A stretch of DNA of 37,406 nt from Porogramme epimiltina (GCA_900155495.1 FTLJ01000297.1:1-37406); one strand, 5' to 3'; counted from the stretch's first letter, positions 22,644 to 35,000 are shown. Notes: generated by a model from the letters alone, not told the origin. A program made the numbers and translations.

Positions 22644-24144
22644 ATGAAGGAAGCCGCACAGCACGACGCGGCCCTTGCTCTCGCCTCGGTGGTGCGCTTG
22701 TCGTCTGGTACGGATCATTTCATCGACATTGCAAAAGCTCAGTCCATGGTGAGCTGCGGCCGACCTCTAGCCCTACGGTCGGAACTGATGTCTTCAACTT
22801 AGGACATCGCTTCTCTGACTTCCCCACGCTGATGGTGCCGTAGGCTTCGACATGCCTCGACTGGGTTTCGGCGTGTACCAAAATTACACCACCCACGAGT
22901 CCGTTCTGGAGGCATTCCGCGCGGGTTATCGGTAAATCAATCTCCATACACGCTTCTTGTCACGCCTGCGGCCTCCCGGCCATCCTCTCAATGCATATGT
23001 TACAGACACGTGGACACGGCACAGGCGTATCGAAACGAAGCGCATGTCGGATCTGCCGTGCGCGCAAGCGGCCTCAACCGCGAGGATCTCTTCATTAGTA
23101 GGTGTTGCTGCCCGAGGTCACACCTGGTGCGGAGAATTGAGTGACCTTCAGCCACGAAGTGTATCAGTAAGACCCACGGCTACGAGACTACTCTGCGCGC
23201 CGTTGACGTATCGTTAGAGGGGCTTGGAATGGGTATGTCGACTTACTAATCCCTCTCATCTACACGGGGGCCTTCGCGGGATGATTTTGACGGCTCTCCT
23301 CCTTAGACTACATTGATCTCTACCTCATCCACGATCCGTTCAAGGGCAGAGAGCTGCGTCTCCAAACATACCGCGCCCTGCTTGAAGCGCAAGCAGCTGG
23401 GAAGATACGTACCGTTGGTGTGTCGAACTTGTGAGTGGGTTCTCAGCGATGCCGGCCTCTGCCCATAGTGATGAGTAACCCGCTCGGGGCGCTGTGGTGT
23501 GCGCTCCAGCGGCATCAAGCATCTGGAAGAAATCCGCTGCGCAGGCCTGCAGATGCCCGCCATCAATCAAATTGAGGTGCGCTACCACCCCCTGTGACGT
23601 TCACTCGTACCGGACGCGCTCCGGACTCCCAAGCCCCTGATGCGCCCTCTTTTCAGCTCCACCCGTTTTGTCAACAGAAGCCTATAGCGGCCTACTGCAA
23701 GCAGCATGGGATCGTTGTCCAGGCGTACAGTCCGCTGATTCGCGGCCAGCTGGAATATCCGTTGTTCCAGCAAATAGCAGAGAAGGTACTGGTATGCTTC
23801 GCGCTAAAACGTCTATCTACACTGATGCATTTTCATCATCGCTAATGCATCTAGCATAGCGCCGTTCTCTCGCGGACTGTCGATGCCGCACAGATACTGC
23901 TGCGGTGGTCCCTACAACACGAGTGAGTCGTCACCTCGCCCCCAAACCTTTTAGTTAAGCCTTGCTCTTATGTATACCACCTTCAAGCTTTGTACCCCTC
24001 CCAAAGTCCGCCACATCGTCAAGAATTTACTCCAATGCGAACCTATACGACTTCCAACTCGACGAGGACGACATGACACGCCTTGACGCGCTGGACCGCG
24101 GCAAGGACGGCGCCGTGACATGGAACCCGGTCGATGCGGAGTGA
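22644..24144 (+). CDS. Aldo-keto reductase
   Basis: NAD(P)H-dependent carbonyl reductase of the AKR superfamily (TIM barrel, cytosolic). Nine exons: 22644-22707, 22844-22931, 23006-23097, 23152-23232, 23307-23430, 23510-23576, 23657-23785, 23855-23922, 23988-24144, giving 289 residues, normal length. The catalytic tetrad is complete: Asp54 and Tyr59 in HVDTAQAYRNE, Lys84 in FITTKC, His117 in LYLIHDP. Other signatures: MPRLGFGVYQNY, GKIRTVGVSNF, INQIELHPF and the cofactor-binding VPLPKSATSSRI near the C-terminus. Every junction rebuilds a conserved motif, so the gene looks functional. It has an intron about every 100 coding nucleotides, unusually dense even here. Physiological substrate unknown. 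Confidence 0.95.
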
Positions 24145-24982
24145 TCAGAGCTGAGAGGCCTCAGCGCGGCGGGCGTGTGTACATTGTTGTGTTGTGTCTC
24201 AAGGCTGCGCACTGCGGAGAGTCGCCGCGGCCGCGCCGCGTGAGACTCGAGGTGCCGCCTCGCCATGCTCGCCGGTCAATATCAATCAATAGCGCAGTGT
24301 CGTCGAGAGCGCGTCGATGCGCGTCAGTATAGGGTCGCCGAAATACAATTCAGACCCATCAAGATTCAATGATGCTATGAGCGGCCTCCAAGGCGCCCGC
24401 GTTGAGGAGGGGAGGCGCAAAAGAACACGACTTTAGGGCCCCCGATCGGGGAGCGGGGGTGAGAATTCGGGCATCGCACGGCGAGGGTGGAGGCCTGACG
24501 GTGCCCTGGCGCAGCCTGCCGGCGGGAGGATAGCCGATGCGGCGTCGCCGAACGCGCCCATGAACGGAGACCCGGGTCGACACTTCTCGCCTGCTGGGTG
24601 GTGATCAGTGGCGGCAATGGCGAAGAAGCAGTGCTAGGAACATGCACGGAGCGTGAGCAGATGCACAGTCGCCCCCTCGCTGCGGGGCACACTCGGTATG
24701 AGCAATACACCCCATAGCGCTCTTCAGAAGTCTCGGGCTTGCGTTAACAACGCCGAGTTCACTGTGCTGGGTTCACTTGGACCCGCAGACGCTGTCAGAA
24801 CAAGGCCTGCACTGACGCTGGGTCGGGGAGTGCCAGTTCTATGGCCGAGCATGCGAAGCGACAGTGGACGGTGTCATTGTGCTAGAATGATGCGGAGGCA
24901 CAGAGATGTCCGTAGGTGTGACAGTGCTACGAAGTACAGTTGCGAGTAACGTTAGACCGCTCTGTGACAAGGGGCGCTATTG
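24145..24982. other. Intergenic region between convergent genes, no gene seen
   Basis: Contains the 3' flanks of the aldo-keto reductase (+) and the deubiquitinase (-). Some GC-rich open frames at 24375-24950 have no splice or family support. Confidence 0.55.
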
Positions 24983-26196
24983 CTAATCCTCATCCATGGT
25001 CTCGCCCTTTTTGCGCTTCTCTATTCGCTCGTGAAGAGCTTTCCTGGCTCCCTCTTTCGCACCGTCGAGGGTGCCCGCCTTCGCCATGCTCAACAGCAGC
25101 GCGTGAATAAAGCCGAGATAAGTGTGCCTCCGAAGGCTATTTTCGAACTGTAGTACGTGTAAAATAAGCTTTTGGGATATAGTGCGGCACGACAATCCGA
25201 CTTACGGCCCAATTTTCGCGCTTGGCATTCTCGTTGGCCACTCTGACGACCAGCTCAGAAGCTTCGACTTGCCGACCCGCTGCCTGTAGCTGTGCTATCT
25301 GGTCCTGAAGGCGCGGAAGCGGGTCATCGTGGACAGCCAGCAAGCTGAATTCGAGCTGTAGGCACACGTATTGAATCGTAAGCGCCAAGATCAAATGGAC
25401 ACCACGGATTCAATGACTACTTACCGCGCCGGTGGGATACGTCCCTATCCGCGCCTCGATGACTTCCCTGAGAGGTCGTGTCAGCTGAGACGCCAGAGCG
25501 GCTACAAGGGTGATAAAAATACCTGGCCTTCGCGAGCCAGCCTTCTCCGCTTTCTGAGTATCCGCCGTGTCTCACTGGGGACTGCTTGAGACCGTCGAGT
25601 TCGTACACCGCGCCCGCGTAGGGGATATACACAACAAAGTGGTACGCGTCTTCCGACGTCTTCGGCGGGTCAAGGAGGCCGTCAAGCGAGATGGCCGACG
25701 GAGGCGAGAGCGAGTTGTGCGCCTCCCGGAGCCAGTCGGAGCTGGTGATAGCCATGCCACTCGTCTGGGGGTCCATGCCGGTGGTGAAGCTGAAGAGCTC
25801 AGCTAGTTGCTCGCCCATCTGGAGGCCCGGGATGTTTGCGATCGCGTTCATCACTGCGAGTGTGGCGCAGGCATTATTTACGACTTGGTGCGCAAAGAAG
25901 CCGGGGAATTCGGGATCGTATTGGCCACCACTTGAGGGCTCGCCGGACTGGCCCGAGACCCATTTGAAGAGGAAGATAAGGGCGTGGAGAGGCTGAAACT
26001 GTGCCAGCGACTCTGAATCTAAAGAGTAGAGATCATCGACGACCAGCGGGACGCCGAGAGTTTTGAGCAGTTCGCTACGAGCAAATGGGTCACCGGTCTC
26101 GCTCAAATTTGGAGGTAGTGTAGTCAGCGCTCACGTGAATACGCCGGGGTCAGACTCAGTGAGCTGCCAGCCACTGTGTTCGTCGTCACCGGACAT
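24983..26196 (-). CDS. UCH37: Ubiquitin carboxyl-terminal hydrolase, UCH37/UCHL5 type
   Basis: Cysteine deubiquitinase that trims ubiquitin chains, in animals at the proteasome (via Rpn13) or INO80. Five exons: 26196-26135, 26074-25523, 25467-25425, 25355-25206, 25147-24983, giving 323 residues, like human UCHL5 (329). The N-terminal WQLTESDPGVFTELL is rebuilt across intron 1. Catalytic residues: Gln84 and Cys90 in HQVVNNACAT, His166 in DAYHFVVYIP, Asp181 in YELDGLK. A helical linker (LQDQIAQLQAAGRQVEASEL) leads to the C-terminal UCH37-like domain with NSLRRHTYLGFIHALLLSMA and a Lys-rich KRKKGETMDED tail, which in animals docks to Rpn13. The presence of this domain separates it from short UCH-L1/Yuh1 enzymes. 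Confidence 0.95.
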
Positions 26197-26406
26197 GATG
26201 GTGCCTCTGAGCGAAGGTGTAAACGTTGTGGATGGAAGGAGAACGCGCGATCGCCACCGACGCCGAACGTCTGACGCGTCGTGTACGTCATGTGACGGCC
26301 ACGCGAGCCTAAATCGGGGTGCTTTGTTTGGCATCGGCTTGTGCGCCAAACAACCGCCTTCCGCATTCGTCGGAGCTGCGCCGCCGTGACTTCGGCCGTG
26401 ACCGCC
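26197..26406. promoter_or_regulatory. Compact bidirectional promoter, UCH37 (-) and MED31 (+)
   Basis: Only 210 nt separate the two divergent start codons. The region is GC-rich with no TATA box seen, as is usual for housekeeping genes. The two genes may share regulatory elements. Confidence 0.6.
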
Positions 26407-26987
26407 ATGTCCCAGCCCGAGCAGCCCCCGAACGACGCGCGGACGGCCAACCGCGCCCGGTTCGAGCTCGAGCTGGAGTTTGTCCAGTCCCTCGCGAACC
26501 CCTTCTATCTCCACTCGCTTGCACAGCAGGGTATCCTTAACCAACCAGCATTCATCAACTTCCTCAAGTACCTCCTGTACTGGAAAGAAAAGGATTACGC
26601 ACGGTTCATCTTGTCTGTAGCCGGCTTGTCGTACCACAAAATGGGTGCTAATAATTCTTTTCCTCAGGTACCCACATGCTCTTCACCACTTGGAACTGCT
26701 TCAGCACCCCGAGTTCCGTGCCGAGATAGGGAAGGACGACTGGCGAGAGATCCTCAATCAGAAGCAGTTTGATCACTGGCGGACGTGGTACGTCTTTCAA
26801 TTCATAAATTTTATGGGAAAGTAGGCTGAACCTTTTACTTGAACTCTAAAGGCGAGACCCGAGTCACGTCCCCACCGTATCTACCCAGGGCGTACCGCCT
26901 TCTGAAAATCCTCCGGACCCGCAGGCGGGCGCTGCCCCTCCTGCTCCGGTCAATGGGCAGAACGGGATTATCCCTAACGGCACTTGA
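26407..26987 (+). CDS. MED31: Mediator complex subunit 31 (Soh1)
   Basis: Subunit of the Mediator middle module, which links activators to RNA polymerase II in the nucleus. Three exons: 26407-26612, 26668-26787, 26852-26987, giving 153 residues. The conserved Med31 core is complete: [69 protein letters not shown], and W-rich end FDHWRTW. Intron 1 uses a slightly weak donor, GTCTGT, but the junction restores the invariant YP motif. A Pro/Gln/Asn-rich tail of about 50 residues follows the core, as in other fungal orthologues. Confidence 0.94.
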
Positions 26988-27569
26988 TCAAACGGGTTTT
27001 CTCTACCGTTTGATTCCGCGCTGGACCGCTTGTATCATTGGTGCGACAGCCCAGCGTTTCACAATTGGCTCCTAACCTTGCATTCGGATTGCTCTTCATT
27101 CCTCTGAGCACTCAGACATGTCTTCTAGTTGGAAATGCCTATTTGCTCGTAGTGTCGTTCGATGCAGGGCGGACAATGAGACTTTCCGCGGGCTTGGCGT
27201 GATCTACCAACTACCCCCGACGGGCCATCGCCTGCTGTCACAAGCGTGTACGCACACTCAGACGCCGTTCGAAACGCGGACGGCTCGCGCAGGCTTCAGA
27301 AGACGGGGCACAGGGCCGTAGCCGAGGGACCCGACAGACGTTGTCGTCTAGACCTCCGTAAACCACACCCTAAATCGAACGTCAGCTCCCTTATAATTAG
27401 TCAAGGGTGGACTAGCGGAGATAATGCCATAATAGGAGAGAATGGGACTACAGTATGTAGCAAAGTCCTCGGTCCAGCGGTCTAGCCAATCAGCCCAAAA
27501 TGTACAGAGCCCTCGCAGCGTCTCCCGCCCCGCTCGTCCATAAACCAGGGTCGCCCCGAGGCCTACGCC
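26988..27569. other. Intergenic region between convergent genes, no gene seen
   Basis: Holds the 3' flanks of MED31 (+) and the transporter gene (-). Short open frames have no support. Confidence 0.55.
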
Positions 27570-29571
27570 TCAGGCGGCCCTTCTACTGCTATCACCATGA
27601 CTTGACCAGACCTGATGCAAGTCTCCCGCCTCGTCTCCAGGATATGGTGGCGGCAAGCCGCCGGCGACGCCGTTGCCGAGCGAATGCTTAGGGCCGGGCG
27701 CGACATCCTCTCGCTCGTCGTCATCGTCATCGTCCTCTACGCTGAACAGTAGCTCTCGCGAAGCGTCACCGTTCGTTTCATGCTCCTAGAGATCAAGAGG
27801 CGTCAGTTGAGAGCCATCCGAGACGCTTCACAGGGACACAGACCTCTCTGCGCGGACCATTCTCCCGCCCTCCCTGGTCATCCTCTTCGGGAGCATCGTC
27901 ATCGTCTGCAGTCAGCCGCTGCCGCTCGCTCAGGTCGCCACCCTCTTCCAGCGCGACATCCCCGTTCACCGAGATGTCCTCTTCGTCTGGAAGAGGGTTT
28001 CCATGAGGGTCGAGTGCTACGTCCTTCTCCATCGACTTCTTGTACTTGTGATATGTGTACAATGCGATACCTGCCACACCATGAGGACACGTCGCACAAG
28101 GGAAACGGCTGGAGCTCAGGCAAGAGAGACGCACCGACGACGGTGATGCCGACTCCAGTGATATTCAACGGTGTTAGCTCATCGCCGAAGAACCACGCTG
28201 CAGCGATGATGGTCGTGACTTCTTTGGCGATCCCCGCAATAGAGAGGGGCACCATTCCCGCGCGCTGGATGATGCTTCGAAGTAGTGTCATCGTCAATAT
28301 CAAATCGCCCGGGAGTGGTGCATAGCATACGCACTAAAACTCGCTGAGGACCATGCTGAACGCGATGACGCCCGGACATATCAAGAAGAAGAGCGTCTTG
28401 AGCGTATCTGCAGGGGTGGCGAAGAAATGCGTGTCGAAGACCTTGTGCCATCCATCGACGAAGAGGAAGGCGATGCTGAGCGTCGTACCCATGATTGGCG
28501 CGAGCCAAAAGAGCGTCGCAGCCGGGTTGTTCATGCCCATGTTCCTGTTGTGAAGCAAGAGTTGCGTCAGGCCCCACCGGAGACCGCCGAGCGCGCTTGC
28601 GGTAGTAACGAGGAGGAAGCCCCCGAGCACGAAGTGCGTCTCCGTGGCTACCATGAGGAGGACTCCGGAGCAGATGAAGAAGATCACGCCGATGAGAAGC
28701 CAGGAGAACCGTTCGAGCCGCAGTAGGAACGCGAACAAGAGCACAAAAACCAGAGACGAAGACTTGCACATCGCTGAGTAGGCGCTATTAGAGTTTGCAC
28801 GTGGAGTGAAAAGAAAATACGCCTACTGTAAAAAGAAAGTGTGATCGTTTTGAGCGATACATTTGAGAGTCCGATGTCGAGTCCGGTCGTGACCCCTGTC
28901 GGTATCACCTTGCGACTAGGAACTCGTCAGCGCATGAACGGAGTTGTGGGCGTGACATCGACAGATTAACCATCGCGACGTTCGGGTACTATTCGTCCAC
29001 ACAATGTGCAGCAACAAAGGCGCAGCCGCAGCAATGTGTAGACGACGTATCCATCATGACACGATGATGCCACTGCTCTACAGCTTGTCCCGTTAGGAAC
29101 AAGCTGCAGAGCAGCCACTACTATTTTTGAGATTTCATACTTACATATAGTCCTGGCGAGCGGGGTTCCTGTCTGGCTTGAAGTGTCTCGGCATTGTGTA
29201 CCGCAACAATGCGGCTAGCGAGAACTGTACCCACATGTGGGCGGTCGTCACAAGGAACGGCGAGGGGAAGCCGAAACGGTCGGGAGAGAACATCCATTTG
29301 TTGTACAAGGATAGGAGTATCGCGAAGAAGAACCTGTGAGGTGGTCAGCGTATTTCTAAGATAAGTAGTCAGCATGCCCGGTGGCTTACCACGCGGCTAT
29401 GAAGAGGGAATTGATGAGTGCATTGGTCCACCAAAGCCTCCTCTTTTCTTCAAGGGACGCGATATGCACGGACGTTGGGTCATAGTCGTCGGCTGCGGAG
29501 TCGCTACTGGGCCTCCGTCGATGCTCGGTGAAACGCGACGAGCGCGAAGTCGGGTCCTCTGGCCTGAGCAT
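27570..29571 (-). CDS. Triose-phosphate/nucleotide-sugar transporter family protein (SLC35C2-like)
   Basis: Drug/metabolite-type membrane carrier of the TPT family, probably in Golgi or ER. Seven exons: 29571-29390, 29333-29145, 28915-28827, 28773-28335, 28274-28135, 28070-27844, 27785-27570, giving 493 residues. Family motifs in order: LYNKWMF in the first helix region, TTAHMWVQFSLAALLRY, RKVIPTGVTTGLDIGLSN, SLKTITLSFYTMCKSSSLVF, GGLRWGLTQLLL, and IIQRAGMVPLSIAGIAKEV followed by NITGVGITVVGIALYTYHKY. About ten membrane helices are expected. A long acidic tail (exons 6-7, with a run of aspartates) faces the cytosol; the last exon rests on splice logic alone (donor GTCTGT). Closest known relatives by motif are SLC35C2 and yeast Ymd8; substrate unknown. 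Intron 2 is 229 nt and carries a strong hairpin. Confidence 0.92.
29071..29116 (-). other. 20-bp RNA hairpin in intron 2 of the transporter gene
   Basis: Arms 29072-29091 and 29096-29115 around a 4-nt loop. On the plus strand three positions mismatch as A/C (89/98, 80/107 and 72/115, last digits of 290xx/291xx). On the transcribed (minus) strand each becomes a G-U wobble, so the pre-mRNA would pair without interruption over 20 bp. A smaller 6-bp hairpin (CATCAT/ATGATG, 29052-29069) lies next to it. Confidence 0.5.
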
Positions 29572-30525
29572 CGGGACTCGGACTCATGGGAGGGGGTGTG
29601 TGAGCCAGTAACACCGCCAAGTCACGCTCCGCCCGCCCGCTCCCTCGCCAGCGCATCTCAGATCCCATCGGGTGATGCTTATGCAGGGCACGGTAGCTCC
29701 TTTTCGGGCACGTGCCATGGCGCGGAAGATTTAGACGCCGGCCCTTGACCTCAGGCTCTGTCGCATGTCACGCACTGCAGCCGCCGCCACCGCCCAACCC
29801 GGGCTGCCTCGTTGCGGTTTTCAAATTCGCAAATTCGCGAAAATGCCTGTGTTTATGCTCTGTCTCGATTGGTCACGCAAGGTACGCTTCTGACACATGT
29901 GCTCAAGCACCCTCCCCCGCGTTCGTTCTCGCATTGCTCACCTCACCGTGACGTCTTCAAATTCAACAGAATGGCACTCGATCCGGTCTCGGAGTCGTGG
30001 GCCCCTCGCTGCGCGTATTGCCAACGCCGGTGATCATATCTTCTCGCTAGACGTTCCTGGGCCCGTCTCGCGATTCACCGCCCGACACGGTGCCATGTTG
30101 CGCAGTCAGAGGTCTTCAGGGCATGCCGCGGCACCCGCTTCCCGGCCTCGGACGGGCGCGACGGGCAGGTTGGGTCTTTTTGATCAGTGTCCAGATGGCG
30201 TCGAGTTCCGGGTTCCCCATGGCACTGCATTCAGCGATCACCCAACACTCGTGGCCAGCCCAGTGAAATGGCACCGCCTTGCCCCCCTCGTTGAAGCGCT
30301 GGACGTGTTGTTGTTTTTTTCAGTTTCACGACCACGACGGCAGCGAATAGAATCAATCTTCTCCACAGCGCCTTTCGAGTTCAAATGATCTCGATTACCA
30401 AAGGCTTCGGCCTGGCGCTGGGATATGCGAATCTGCGCTGTTTTGTATAAAGCTCCCATGGCTTGTTCCGGCCACAACACCACCATCTCCTTAGCTACAC
30501 CCAGCCTGCCCTCTACTCCTCCCTC
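29572..30525. promoter_or_regulatory. Divergent promoter region, transporter (-) and Zn2Cys6 factor (+)
   Basis: A 954-nt stretch between two divergent start codons. No open frame in it has splice or family support. A TATA box for the plus-strand gene lies at its far end (listed separately). Confidence 0.55.
30446..30451 (+). promoter_or_regulatory. TATA box of the Zn2Cys6 factor gene
   Basis: TATAAA in the context TTTTGTATAAAGC, 80 nt upstream of the ATG at 30526, a spacing that fits a short leader. Sequence-based call. Confidence 0.5.
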
Positions 30526-32024
30526 ATGGCCGACATCGAATTTGTCATCGAGGCTCCCCAAGTCACTCGCACCAACAAAAAGCGGCCTCGCCTTGTAACA
30601 TCTTGCGATCATTGGTGCGCCATTTAGTCCGCAGTCTGACTTGTGAGCTGACCCCACGGACTCCTCAGTCGCGTCAAGAAGATCAAATGCGTTCAACAGC
30701 CCGCTACCGGGAAATGCGAGGCATGTCTCGCCGCCAACTTGCCCTGTCAATACCGCGACCGGGAGCAATACTTCGCTGAACGCACCCGTATGCTATCTGG
30801 CGCGGGCTCCGCGCTCCGGGACGCGTCGTCAACGGCGTCGAACAAAGCTCAACTCTCAGCGATCAACGGAGCCACTCCCACGCCCTCTCGTGGCCCTACC
30901 CCACCGCACGCGAGCTCGAGCGGACGCTCCTCGACGTCCTCCGATCGGTCCGACTCTCCACCATATCTCTCGTCGGTGAATATCGGCGCGCTGGACATGA
31001 ATTCGTTCCAGATGTACTCGGATGCACTTGACGGAAGCATGGGTCGGTCAGCATGGTACGTCTCTCCCCATAGCCCTGGGTGTAGACCCTAGAGAGTCTC
31101 ACGACCGCAACAGGAGCGCTACTATGCCTCCAACATCGTGGACCCCTCCCCGCCAAAGCCCCGATCTGCACCCGGGCCATGCCCACAATTACTCGGGGTT
31201 GACCATGGCGGCTCCTCTCAACAACTTTAGCCCCATGTTAAGCCTCTTTGATCCGAGTGACAGCACCCAACCGGAGCCTACGCTCATGATGCACTTTGTT
31301 CACGACTTCTCAGACAAGTTTGGATCAACCTACCCCTTCCTGTCCTCAGACTCCCTATACCAGCGGTTCGTCCATCGCCGCCTCCCCGCCCTTCTAGCCA
31401 ACGCCGTCGCAGCATCCGCAGCGCAGTGAGTCTGCCAACAGCGCGCATCAACCCACGAATAAACTCTCTGACCGCTGTCATTCTAGGTTTTCCACATTGC
31501 CCGAGATCACACAGATCGGGTCGGCGAACGCGGCCGACCTTTATTGTCAAATTGCAAAGGTGCGTTCTTCTCGAAAATTCTCATAACGCAAATGGCTTAT
31601 AGCATGCACACTTAGAGCCTCATCCCTAGGGAGGGAGCCGCGGCATCTCTCGACACTCTGCATTCGCTTATGCTCCTTGCGTGGGTGGAATATAAGCGGC
31701 ACAAATACACTCTGTTTAATGGCTATGCCCGAGTATGTCCCACATTGACGTCCGCCCCTAGTAGACCTAGCCGCTGATCCCCTTGCGCAATTTGTCCAGG
31801 CATGCACTCGCATCGCGTCGCAACTCGGCATCTCAGAAGAGTCGTTGCCGCAAATTGTTCGCGTCTCCAACTTGCAAACGGGACGCATGCTCCAGGCGAC
31901 ATGGCAGGGCATCCAGCTACTCGAGCGCACGCTTCTCGCGGCAGAGCTCGTAGCGTTCACGGGATCCCAGAACGCCTTGTACTCCTCGCAAAACCCCGCC
32001 CCCCACGTCCCCTCGCTGTGGTAA
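30526..32024 (+). CDS. Zn2Cys6 (fungal binuclear cluster) transcription factor
   Basis: Nuclear DNA-binding regulator. Six exons: 30526-30614, 30669-31055, 31114-31425, 31487-31559, 31616-31732, 31800-32024, giving 400 residues. The cluster is near the N-terminus and is rebuilt across intron 1: SCDHCRVKKIKC, then CEACLAANLPC (CX2CX6C-X8-CX2CX6C). A Ser/Thr/Pro-rich linker follows, then a helical middle region (MMHFVHDFSDKFGSTYPFLS, LYCQIAKSLIPREGAAASLD, LLAWVEYKRHKYTLFNGYAR) of the kind found in basidiomycete factors. The TAA at 32022 gives a protein shorter than most family members (600-900 residues) and without a clear full middle-homology domain. GC-rich sequence to about 32450 might hide further exons, but I found no convincing splice. 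Target genes unknown. Confidence 0.9.
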
Positions 32025-35000
32025 CGCACTGCAATAATAGCGGGCGCACCCGGGCATGAGCGCACCCGTGTGCCCATCAGTAGGCAGCGGCATGTCGTAA
32101 CGCTCCCGCCGCGCCCACCCCCTTCGCGTGGTCGCCGCCGTCCAGACGTTTCCCGGTCGGCCCCCTGGACGCTTGCCCGTTCCGCAGCCCGAGAGGGACC
32201 CCGTCCCGCATTGTTGCCACACTCCTCTCCCCCTCCCCCCACGTTTCACGGCCCCAGGGCCGATCTGACCCCGTGCCGACGTCGACGCTGATCGCCGGCG
32301 CGGGGCTCCGAACTCCCCGCGGTCTACCAGACTCGGTGAGCGCTGGCGGCGGGTCCTTGCGGGCAGCGCGTGCTTGAGGGCCACTAACTCCCGACTCACG
32401 GAGTTAAACCCTTAGCTTCGCTGCTCCCGCAGAGGACTTCCGCGAGCGCCCCCAGTCCCGATATGGCCCCGGCGTGTTATTTCTTCTCGTTTGTTATTCG
32501 TTTCCCTCTGTCGTCATTGATACCCTCTATCGGAAATGCTTTCTGGGCCGCCTGTCGTCATATCTCTGTATCATAGTATTTCTGCATCAGACTTTCAGCT
32601 ACCCTATAGATACCTGCTTATTATTGTCGGTCTATGTGCTATGACGTTATATCATAAAGTTCCCCTGGCATCTCGTATCTCACGCGTGACGGTGCAATTC
32701 AAAGATGACCACTCGCAGAATCAAATACAGTAAGCTTCTGTACAGGAGGATGGACCATGCCACCGGTGCTTCAGCAGACACCTGCCTAGAGTTTGCTAAC
32801 AGTGTTTGTAACGGGACGCTGATGAATCAGCCGCCCGTGCCCCGCTTGCTGAGACTGTGGAGATAAGGAGTGATCCTTACCATTTGAAAGCACTGACCGA
32901 ATATATTCATCCCAATGATATTGATTATCGAGAAGCCACTTCCCAGTGGCACGGGGCATACTGTGCGACGCGCCCATACTGGGACCCACCAGGTCGGGAA
33001 TCGGACGGGCAGCGCGGTGCATTTCTGCCCTTGAGAAGAACTAGCTAGTAAGGGCATCGGGGGTGGTTTGTAATGCCCCATCGACTCGACAGGGGCAGCT
33101 CAGTCATTGTGGTCATCGCCGGGTCCAAGTGAGCACGGCGCGTCTACTGTCCAGCGTTGAAAGACACTTGTGGGACCGCCCGTGAGTGTTCGTCAGCGCT
33201 TGGATGTGGTACCGGCGTCCCTGGTATTGACGCGGGAAGTCATCGCAGCCTCCGGGGCGCTGGACTTAGGTCGTTCGCACTCATTAGCGTAGCGCGTCCG
33301 TTGAGCTTCGGGATCCATGGCGAAGGCGAACGCAACACAGCAGCGTCTTCACTGGTGCGACTCGTCATTGATCGGAGACAGCACGGGAAACGTGGGGAGC
33401 CAAATTGAGTTTGTTGAAGATCAAGGAGCGGGAGTGGGCGGTAGGCAGCTGGAGATCGGCGTGGTTATTTTGGAACGGCGCGCGATTGAGACACGACCTA
33501 CGTTCTAGAGATTTTGCCGCTTTGGAGAAGGCGGTGATGACCAATTGTGGGAGCGGCTATCGAACACACTCCGGATTACATTGTCATTTTCCAGCTTACT
33601 TCTGACTTCACATCAGATGTTTATCGAGTGTGAGTGGCGTTACTACTTGACATATTGTGGCATACTTTTTGTAATCTGCTGAGGTAGTATGGAGGTGACA
33701 AAGCGGTCCAGTCAGCGACAACGAACATGACTTACCAGCCACACCATCACAGGCTACTAAGACCTGTAATCAGAAAAGCCATTTGGAGCCCGGGGAGTAT
33801 GCGTCATGCTGCGAATTGAGTAGACACCTCATAGACGCTTATCGAAGGATGATGTCCGCCCCTTCTCCGATTTGTGTAAGGGCCGTGGACATCGGGTTCG
33901 AGCCCTCAACAGCGTTAGCGAGGGATATCACGATCCTTGCCTTCAGAATCGATCTAGCGGGGAAATCATCATACGCATGGGCCATGCCGGTATCAGCGGG
34001 GCTGGTCTCTCCACTCAAGCACCATTTGAGCGACTCATCCGGCTCCTTAGCAAGGAGTTTCAGGGCGCCAGAATGAACACGATCGCTACTGATGTTAAAA
34101 CCGCTTCCTAGAGATCATCAAAAAGTTTGTATATGGTGGTAGCGCTCGTAGCGCCTAGCTAGTGCTAGTTTTACAGAACTCACAGATAATGAAAAGAATG
34201 GTTTACAAAGCTTGTATGAGATGGCTTCGATGTGGTCGTATACAGCATGATAGAGCCAGAGCAGATGCTACAAGTTGGAGCTGGCGCACTCGGAGACGGC
34301 CCAGAAAGGCACATCAAGCGCCCCCCGCTACATCAATGATCAATATCGGCAAAACGTGGCAAGCACGTGGGAAATCTACTCAACACCGGAATCGAGTAAT
34401 AATCGGCTTGTTGCCCCGTCATTTTAGTAAATGTCAATGACATCTTATACCCTTCACCTACCCACTCACCACCCCCTAATCTACCCGACCACGATCGTTA
34501 TTAAAGCGGGACACATCCATCGTGAGCCCCTTAGGGTTGTTCGCTACGTCCACAATCCAATGCCAGCGGAAGTTTCAACAATGAGGCAGGGATTATGACG
34601 GACACATTACGCGACGGGATATGCAATATCGGTGCAATGCCGCTGCAATACGAAATCGTCCCAAGGCCGGTGATGGTGGCTGTACTGCGCATCCATTCAC
34701 GCTGGGGGACTGTGTGTATGTATGTCCTAATGCCGTATCCCGAGGTTCTCGTACTCTAGTGTCAACTTCCTATTCGGATCCGTCCGTGCTGTGTTGTCGG
34801 GTATGATGGCGACGCACGTCGAATAACCTAGACGATGATGCCGCCGGGATCCTCTATGACCAATCGGTTGTCTGTACCATGTAGTAGACCCCGAACGTGC
34901 GCCCGATCCTTGACTCCGAAAGCCTCCACATTTTAGCTTCTGCTCAACAACGATGCACCATGGTCAGAACAGTTAGAAGGGGCGCCTCGATGACCCGCGG

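Noticed and set aside
22298..22843. Plus-strand open frames upstream of the aldo-keto reductase as another gene
   Set aside because: They run through the reductase's first exon and first intron in other frames and have no motif.
33885..33915. T-loop-like GGGTTCGAGCCC suggesting a tRNA gene
   Set aside because: The five-base arm around TTCGAGC does not pair properly and no D-arm, anticodon arm or acceptor stem could be placed around it.
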